Assembly (NCBI GenBank): GCA_900540005.1
Contig: UQEM01000011.1
Location: forward strand, 1-31,091
Source of the DNA: an uncultured Ruminococcus sp.
GTDB lineage: Bacteria > Bacillota > Clostridia > Oscillospirales > Ruminococcaceae
Direction: 5' to 3'
Length of the DNA stretch: 31,091 bases
Position 1 is the stretch's first letter; each line of letters opens with the position of its first letter. Shown here one piece after another: positions 25,592-31,091 of this stretch. Under the pieces are notes generated by a model, which saw nothing but the letters and a program-made list of their open reading frames with translations, was not told the DNA's origin and did no database searches. Both the position numbers and the translations under genes were made by a program.

Positions 25592-26734
25592 ATGTCTGCA
25601 ATCGGACAGAGCATTAAGATCGAAAATGTAAGCAAATTCTATGGAAGCTTTCAGGCACTTGACTGTGTTTCGCTTGAAGCGAAGGCAGGAGAATTTCTTA
25701 CGATACTCGGTTCGAGCGGCTCGGGCAAGACTACATTATTAAAAATAATCGCAGGATTTGAAGCCGCGAACCGAGGACAGATACTTATTAACGGCCAGGA
25801 CATCGCCGGAAAGAAACCTTACGAGAGAAACATCGGTATGCTTTTTCAGAATTATGCGCTTTTTCCGCACATGACAGTAGCAGAAAACATCGCATATCCA
25901 TTGAAGCTGCGAAAGCTTCCGAAAGATGAGATCGCTGAAAGAGTCAACTCCATTATCAAGCTGATAAAGCTTGACGGAATGGAAAAGAGGCTCCCCAAGC
26001 AGCTTTCGGGCGGTCAGCAACAGAGATGTGCTCTTGCAAGAGCCATTGTATACAATCCGCCGCTGCTTCTCCTTGATGAACCGCTTGGCGCTCTCGATAA
26101 GAACCTGCGTCACGAGATGCAGTTTGAGATAAAGCGAATACAGAAAGAGCTTGGAATAACTACAATAAGCGTTACGCACGATCAGGAGGAAGCGCTTACA
26201 ATGTCGGACAAGATATGCATTATGAGTCACGGCGTTATACAGCAGTGTTCTTCGCCCGAGGAGATATACAAGAAGCCTAAGAACCAGTTCGTTGCGGAGT
26301 TTATCGGCAGCACGAACCTTATCAAGGGCACTGTGGTATCAAAGTTCAAGGAAAACGGTGCAATGGTAAGTCTTGTAAATACCGGACTTTCAGAAGAACC
26401 GGTACGCGTGGAAGAACCGCTCGACCGCAGGCAGTACAACCTCGATGATGTGCTCCTCGCACTTCGTCCGGAGCTTATACACCTTATGAAGAACAGGAGC
26501 GGACACATCAACTCCTTTAAGGCTGAGCTCCTGAACAGCGTTTATATGGGCGACTATTACAAGGCGCTTATCCGAACGGCTGACGGAAACGAGCTTAATG
26601 TTAAAATTTCACCCGAGGCATATAAACAGTATTCGGGAGAAAAGGAACTTGAATTTTTCTTCAACGCAGACTGCGTTACCACCATTTATGAAAAAGAAAA
26701 GGGCGTAATGCTCAAGATAGTTGAAAACACATGA
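25592..26734 (+). CDS. ABC transporter ATP-binding protein, PotA-like
   Basis: A 380-residue importer ATPase. It has Walker A (GSSGSGKTT), Q-loop (FQNYALFP), signature LSGGQQQR, Walker B (LLLLDEP) with the D-loop ALD, and the switch histidine in SVTHDQEEA. Residues about 285-375 form a TOBE-type regulatory domain. The overall layout matches PotA/spermidine-putrescine and related cation-type importers. The start follows GGAAGGGAG. It is the first gene of the importer operon, with the binding protein 19 bases downstream. The transported substrate cannot be read from the ATPase; the neighbours suggest a creatinine-like compound. Confidence 0.95.
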   Translation: MSAIGQSIKIENVSKFYGSFQALDCVSLEAKAGEFLTILGSSGSGKTTLLKIIAGFEAANRGQILINGQDIAGKKPYERNIGMLFQNYALFPHMTVAENIAYPLKLRKLPKDEIAERVNSIIKLIKLDGMEKRLPKQLSGGQQQRCALARAIVYNPPLLLLDEPLGALDKNLRHEMQFEIKRIQKELGITTISVTHDQEEALTMSDKICIMSHGVIQQCSSPEEIYKKPKNQFVAEFIGSTNLIKGTVVSKFKENGAMVSLVNTGLSEEPVRVEEPLDRRQYNLDDVLLALRPELIHLMKNRSGHINSFKAELLNSVYMGDYYKALIRTADGNELNVKISPEAYKQYSGEKELEFFFNADCVTTIYEKEKGVMLKIVENT

Positions 26735-26753
26735 GTTAACAGGAGGATATATT

Positions 26754-27818
26754 ATGAAAAAGAGATTTTTTAAAGCCGTTGCAGCAGTTACGGCAATGAC
26801 ACTGGTTTCGGGAATCTTCACAGGCTGCGGAAACAGCGGCTCGGGAAAAGACGGCTCATCAGGCAACGGAGAGCTTGTATTCGTTGACTGGGGCGGAGCA
26901 AACACAGACGCACGTATCGCCTCGGCTGTAAAGCCTTTTGAGGAACAGACAGGTATCAAGGTAACGGTAGTTACTCCCTGTGATTACGCAAAGCTCATTT
27001 CGATGGTCGAGAACAACACGACCGAGTGGGACGTTATGAACTGTGACGCTTACTGGGGCGTTTACGCAGGCGAACAGGGCTATCTCGAACCTATCGACTA
27101 TAACGTTGTAACAACAAAGATAGATGAGGAGGCACAGCTTGAATATGTAATGGGAGCTGAGATCTACACTTCCGTTATTTCATGGAACTCCGACAAGACG
27201 AGCGCAGAAGATGCTCCGCAGACATGGGCAGACTTCTTCGACACGGAAAAATACCCCGGCAAGAGAGCTGTATGGCAGTATCCTGTAACGGTGCTTGAGG
27301 CTGCTTTGCTTGCGGACGGTGTTCCGATGGACGAGCTTTATCCGCTCGATCTCGACCGTGCATTTGCAAAGCTTGACACGATCAAGGACGACATCGTATG
27401 GTGGACTAAGGGTGCAGAACCGTCGCAGATGCTCTCAACTGGCGAGGCTGACTACGCTCTTGCATGGAGCGGAAGAATCGCAACTGCAAAGGACGAAGGT
27501 TCACCCGTTGATATGCACTACAACGGCGGTATCATGATCTCCGCGGGCTGGGTCGTTCCTAAGAATGCTCCTAACAAGGAGAACGCAATGAAGTTCATCG
27601 AATTTATCAGCGAAGCTCCGCAGCAGTATGGCTTCTCTGAGCTTATTCCTTACGGTTCGACAAACCCCGAAGCCGTTGCTCTTATGAGTGATGATATGAA
27701 GGTCGACCTCGGACAGTCCGATGAACAGCTTGAAAATGAGATCTACCTCAACAACACTTACTGGGCTGAGAACCTCTCATCAGTTGAGGAGCGTTTCAAT
27801 GCTTGGCTCTTAGAATGA
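26754..27818 (+). CDS. PotD-like substrate-binding lipoprotein
   Basis: A 354-residue protein. It has an N-terminal lipoprotein signal with lipobox GIFTGC (cysteine near residue 25), then a Gly/Ser-rich tether. The rest is a two-lobed binding protein of the spermidine/putrescine (PotD, SBP type 8) class, with ELVFVDWGG, FEEQTGIKV, the DVMNCD segment and APQTWADFFD. It should sit on the outer face of the membrane and feed substrate to the two permeases. The frame extends upstream to 26721, but ATG 26754 follows a perfect AGGAGG. Aromatic and acidic residues such as YWG, WSG and WTK may form the ligand pocket for a cationic or cyclic ligand (inference). Confidence 0.92.
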   Translation: MKKRFFKAVAAVTAMTLVSGIFTGCGNSGSGKDGSSGNGELVFVDWGGANTDARIASAVKPFEEQTGIKVTVVTPCDYAKLISMVENNTTEWDVMNCDAYWGVYAGEQGYLEPIDYNVVTTKIDEEAQLEYVMGAEIYTSVISWNSDKTSAEDAPQTWADFFDTEKYPGKRAVWQYPVTVLEAALLADGVPMDELYPLDLDRAFAKLDTIKDDIVWWTKGAEPSQMLSTGEADYALAWSGRIATAKDEGSPVDMHYNGGIMISAGWVVPKNAPNKENAMKFIEFISEAPQQYGFSELIPYGSTNPEAVALMSDDMKVDLGQSDEQLENEIYLNNTYWAENLSSVEERFNAWLLE

Positions 27819-27866
27819 TTTAAAACAAATTCTCATAGCTATCCAACAGAATACTGAAGTTGATCT

Positions 27867-27925
27867 GACGATACAAACCGCATATTACTGCGCTGATCTG
27901 CTTGTACTATGCGGTTTGGTATTGT
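27867..27925 (+). repeat. Hairpin in the 217-base gap between binding-protein and permease genes
   Basis: AAACCGCAT (27875-27883) pairs perfectly with ATGCGGTTT (27909-27917), and the stem extends outward (GACGATAC with GTATTGTC) with a bulge. No T-run follows. It may stabilise the upstream mRNA, allowing more binding protein than permease to be made. The rest of the gap (27926-28035) shows nothing else. Confidence 0.6.
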
Positions 27926-28035
27926 CACATTATTGTATTGCTATGATACATCGGAATGCCGTCCTGCACATATGGACGGTTTCTGACAGCAATTTCGGAC
28001 AGCGCAGGCGTCCGCTTTGAAAGGTCGTGATCCAA

Positions 28036-28935
28036 ATGAGCGAGAATCTGAAAAACTTTTCAGGAAATATCAACAGAAAAGGTGTTCCGCTTTCCCATAA
28101 GATCGCCAAGGCAACGCAGCTTAAATGGATAATAATGCTGCTGCCGCTGGTATTTGTCGTTATCACCCTTATGATATCAATGGTGGGGATCTTTAAGAAA
28201 AGCTTTGTGGGAGCGGAAGGCTTTACACTGGAATATTACACGAAAATATTCACCGAGCCGCTCTATATCAAGGTTCTTCTTAACACGCTGAAAATGGGCT
28301 TGCTTGTAACTCTGTTCTGCCTGCTGCTTGCTTATCCTGCGGCTTATCTTTCGGTCAGGGCAAAGAAACCGATCGTTCGCCGGATCATCACGGGCGGAAT
28401 CCTTATCCCGTACTGGATAAGTATGCTCGTAAGAATTTTCGCATGGCAGATAGTTCTCCAGACCAACGGCGTGCTGAACCAACTGCTGATGTTCTTCCAT
28501 ATAACCGATGAACCGATACAGTTTTTGTACACAACGGGTGCTGTATGTATCTCAATGACGCACATTCTGCTGCCGTATATGTTTTTGAGCCTCCAGTCAA
28601 ACATGGAGGGTATCGACGCTAACCTTTCAACAGCCGCGGCTGTAATGGGAGCGCGTCCTGCAAGAGGCTTTATTGACGTATTTCTGCCGCTTTCTATGCC
28701 GGGTATTTTCTCAGGTTCGCTCATGGTTTTCGTGCTTGCACTGGGCTTCTATATTGCTCCCGCGCTGCTCGGCGGCCCCGACAACATGATGATGTCGAAC
28801 CTCATTGAGCAGAACATGAATAACTTTAATTCCAACCTTGCGGCTGCTATGTCGTTTGAACTGCTCGTAATTGTATTCATTATAATCGGGATCGCGTTCA
28901 AATTCGTTGGAAACATCTTTGTGAACAAAAAATAA
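28036..28935 (+). CDS. ABC transporter permease, PotB-like
   Basis: A 299-residue membrane protein with about six hydrophobic segments, the first near residues 32-57. The cytoplasmic coupling loop has the EAA-type motif (STAAAVMGARPARGFIDVFLPLSMPG), which contacts the ATPase. I choose ATG 28036, 11 bases after GAAAGG; GTG 28027 is too near the ribosome site. The second permease follows 13 bases downstream. Confidence 0.93.
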   Translation: MSENLKNFSGNINRKGVPLSHKIAKATQLKWIIMLLPLVFVVITLMISMVGIFKKSFVGAEGFTLEYYTKIFTEPLYIKVLLNTLKMGLLVTLFCLLLAYPAAYLSVRAKKPIVRRIITGGILIPYWISMLVRIFAWQIVLQTNGVLNQLLMFFHITDEPIQFLYTTGAVCISMTHILLPYMFLSLQSNMEGIDANLSTAAAVMGARPARGFIDVFLPLSMPGIFSGSLMVFVLALGFYIAPALLGGPDNMMMSNLIEQNMNNFNSNLAAAMSFELLVIVFIIIGIAFKFVGNIFVNKK

Positions 28936-28948
28936 GAGGTGAAATGCT

Positions 28949-29710
28949 ATGCTGTATGTCTACACCTTTCTGCTGATATTTATAATGATACTTCCCGCGA
29001 TCGTTATAATTCCGCAGGCATTTACAAGTCTTAACTACTTCAAGTTTCCGGTCGAGGAAATGTCCACCAAATGGTTCGATAAATTCTTTGAGAACGAGCA
29101 ATGGATAGTCGGACTGGAGCGAAGCCTTGCGATAGCTGTTATCTCCGCGATCCTTGCAACAGCTCTCGGAACAATGGCTGCGCTTGCCATGAATAAGCTC
29201 GAATTCAAGGGTAAATCCCTGTTTATGAGTGTCATGATAGCTCCGATGGTCGTTCCTGTAGTTGTAGTCGGCGTTGCGCTTTATACAACATTTGCTCCGA
29301 TAGGACTTACGAACAGCTTTGCCGGTCTTATCTTTGCACATACTCTGCTCGGTATTCCGATGGTGTTCGTGACAATGCTTTCGGGATTTGCAAATGTAAA
29401 CGAGAACCTTGAACTTGCTGCAATGAGCATGGGTTCTTCTCCTATGGGAGCCTTTTTCAAGGTAACTCTCCCCACCGTGCGCTCCTCTCTGGTATCGTCA
29501 GTGCTTTTCGCATTTGTAACAAGCCTTGATGAAGTTGTTGTAACAACTTTCGTTTCGGGCGCAAACACAAAGACTCTTACAATGGTCATGTGGGAGAATA
29601 TGAGAACAAACATCGACCCGACTCTTGCAGTTGCGGCTCTGTTCATGATAATCCTCACGCTCGGAATGTATATCATCAAGGAGATCGTTGAGGCAAGGTC
29701 AAAGTATTAA
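28949..29710 (+). CDS. ABC transporter permease, PotC-like
   Basis: A 253-residue membrane protein with about six hydrophobic segments and the EAA coupling loop (ELAAMSMGSSPMGAFFKVTLPTVRSS). It pairs with the PotB-like protein to make the channel. The start follows AAGAGGTG. Length is normal for PotC. A 73-base gap with a hairpin separates it from the amidohydrolase gene. Confidence 0.94.
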   Translation: MLYVYTFLLIFIMILPAIVIIPQAFTSLNYFKFPVEEMSTKWFDKFFENEQWIVGLERSLAIAVISAILATALGTMAALAMNKLEFKGKSLFMSVMIAPMVVPVVVVGVALYTTFAPIGLTNSFAGLIFAHTLLGIPMVFVTMLSGFANVNENLELAAMSMGSSPMGAFFKVTLPTVRSSLVSSVLFAFVTSLDEVVVTTFVSGANTKTLTMVMWENMRTNIDPTLAVAALFMIILTLGMYIIKEIVEARSKY

Positions 29711-29729
29711 TAAAATCATGCAATGAAAC

Positions 29730-29765
29730 TTTCAGCCGGCTGTTGTTCATGGCAGTCGGCTGAAA
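29730..29765 (+). repeat. Hairpin between the permease and amidohydrolase genes
   Basis: A 13-base stem (29730-29742 with 29753-29765) with one wobble and a 10-base loop, directly before the amidohydrolase ribosome site. It has no T-run on the plus strand, so it is more likely an mRNA-processing or stability element than a terminator. Confidence 0.6.
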
Positions 29766-29783
29766 AACAAAGGAGTGACCAAT

Positions 29784-31041
29784 ATGACATTATATAAAAA
29801 CGCCCGTCTCAGAGGCTGCACAGAACTGAAAGATATTTTTGTAAAAGACGGAAAGATCGAGAAGATAGCTGATTCAGGAACAATTGCCCCTGAAAACGCG
29901 GAGAAGATAGAACTGGACGGCAGGCTTGTCTGCGAACCCTACTGCGATCCGCACATTCATCTTGACTATGTTTTTACATCTTCAAGCTTTGAGGAGAATT
30001 CCACCGGTACGCTTTTTGACGGAATTGCAAGCTGGTCGGATTCAAAGAGTACTCTTACTCCAGAGATGATCAAGGAGCGCGCGAAAAAGGGACTTCTTGA
30101 ACAGCTCCTTGGCGGAACGCAGTATATCCGTACTCACATTGACGTTACCGACCCTAAGCTTACGGGACTGAAAGCAATGCTCGAACTTCGCGAGGAGGTA
30201 AAGGATTATGCGGATATACAGATAGTTGCATTTCCGCAGGAGGGAATGTACTCCTACAAGGGCGGAGAGGAACTGGTTGAGGAAGCCCTGAAAATGGGCG
30301 CTGACTGCGTAGGCGCTATTCCGCATTTCGAGTATACTTCCGAAATGGGAACAAGATCGGTCAAAAAGGCAGTCGAGCTTGCGGTGAAGTACAACAAGCT
30401 TGTAGATGTCCACTGCGATGAAACAGATGATGATATGTCGCGCTTTGTCGAGACGCTGGCATACGAAGCAATGGATAACGGCATCGGAGAAAAGACTACA
30501 GCAAGCCATACCTGTGCAATGGGTTCATATAACAACGCTTATGCTTTCAAGCTGTTTAAGCTATTGAAAAAGTCGGGAATAAATTTCATATCCTGTCCCA
30601 CTGAAAATATCCACTTGCAGGGACGATATGACACCTATCCGAAACGCAGGGGTCTTACACGGGTAAAGGAACTGCTGGACGATGATATCAACGTCTGCTT
30701 TGCTCAGGACTCAATATGCGACCCGTGGTATCCGCTCGGAAACGGAAACCTTATGTATGTGCTTGACGCAGGTTTTCACATCTGCCACCTTACCGCGCCG
30801 CAGTATATGAACAGAGCGCTTGACCTCATTTCTGCTAACGGAGCAAAAACGCTTCACCTTGGCGACAGCTATTATCTCCGCGAAAATAATCCCGCAAGCT
30901 TTATCGTCATTGACGCAAAAAGTGACTTTGATGCGCTCCGCAATCGTGCGCAGGTGCTCATGTCGGTAAGAAACGGAAAGATCCTTTTCCGGAAAGAGCC
31001 CACCGCTTTCAGAACTGAAATGCTGAGCAGCTGCTTTAGGT
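29784..31041 (+). CDS. CodA-like amidohydrolase (cytosine/creatinine deaminase family), 3' end cut by contig end
   Basis: A 419-residue protein to the last genomic base, against 427 for E. coli CodA, so nearly complete. It is strongly CodA-like: metal pair H57/H59 in PHIHLD, Q152 in AFPQEG (pyrimidine-contact position in CodA), H210 and E213 in VHCDE, H242 in ASHTCAM, and D309. But CodA has HDD where this protein has QDS (Q308, D309, S310), so the pocket next to the catalytic aspartate differs. Family members deaminate cytosine, creatinine or isoguanine. Next to a creatininase, creatinine deamination to N-methylhydantoin and ammonia is an attractive guess. ATG 29784 follows AAAGGAG. Sequence after 31041 is adapter, so the apparent C-terminus beyond R419 is false. 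Confidence 0.88.
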
Positions 31042-31091
31042 CTGTCTCTTATACACATCTGACGCTGCCGACGAATAGCCTTGTGTAGATC
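31042..31091 (+). other. Nextera sequencing adapter left on the contig end (artefact)
   Basis: The 19-base Tn5 mosaic end lies at 31042-31060. The Nextera read-1 adapter tail follows at 31061-31074, an 8-base index at 31075-31082, then the start of the i5 flow-cell primer (GTGTAGATC). None of this is organism DNA. It creates false peptides such as SYTHLTLPT on the plus strand and an MCIRDR-type start on the minus strand. Confidence 0.98.

Noticed and set aside
30711..31058. A minus-strand frame starting with MCIRDR
   Set aside because: Its start is made by adapter sequence and the rest is antisense to the amidohydrolase.

Overview
This window looks like a complete assembly contig from a fibre-degrading Ruminococcus-type Firmicute, close to R. 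flavefaciens. The strongest clue is a secreted GH11 xylanase with CBM22 and dockerin modules at 12757-14388. It is followed in frame by a CE4 deacetylase domain, the modular order I recall for R. flavefaciens XynB. Other clues are a lysine-riboswitch-controlled asd-dapA-dapB run, strong AGGAGG-type ribosome sites and simple TTGACA/TATAAT promoters with 17-base spacers. The last 50 bases (31042-31091) are not genomic: they are an untrimmed Nextera transposase adapter with an index.

Layout. Positions 1-2260 (minus strand) hold a phage-derived lysis module: a small accessory protein, a structural-type protein, an XhlA-like protein, a holin and an M23 endolysin. No head or tail genes precede it. 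Positions 2534-6707 (minus) hold an operon alkD-like, queA, PAS protein, tgt, gph, ending in tandem terminators. Its predicted promoter overlaps that of the lysine operon on the plus strand (6701-10474: promoter, L-box, terminator, asd, dapA, structured spacer, dapB, thioesterase). Positions 10475-16841 concern plant fibre: a diguanylate cyclase with a LacI-like sugar-sensor domain, divergent from the xylanase; the CE4 module cut off by one in-frame TAA; an AraC regulator; and a cell-wall amidase that has lost its start. Positions 16848-19898 are an AraC regulator divergent from a GH31 glycosidase. Positions 19927-21213 encode an unknown membrane protein. Positions 21414-23134 carry a large serine recombinase with a 39-residue companion.

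Positions 23162-31041 form what I consider the most interesting unit: a PucR-type regulator, a creatininase whose metal ligands and active-site tryptophans match characterised creatininase, a four-gene PotABCD-like ABC importer, and a CodA-like (cytosine/creatinine deaminase family) amidohydrolase with a changed active-site residue. I infer a creatinine/creatine (or related cyclic amidine) uptake and nitrogen-salvage locus. The contig ends inside the last gene, so further pathway genes may be missing.

How the parts work together: the lysine operon supplies lysine and diaminopimelate for the wall and is switched by lysine. queA and tgt carry out the last steps of queuosine tRNA modification. 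The glycan region couples secreted xylan attack with intracellular glycoside hydrolysis and local regulators. Functions are assigned from recognisable motifs read by eye; no database search was run.
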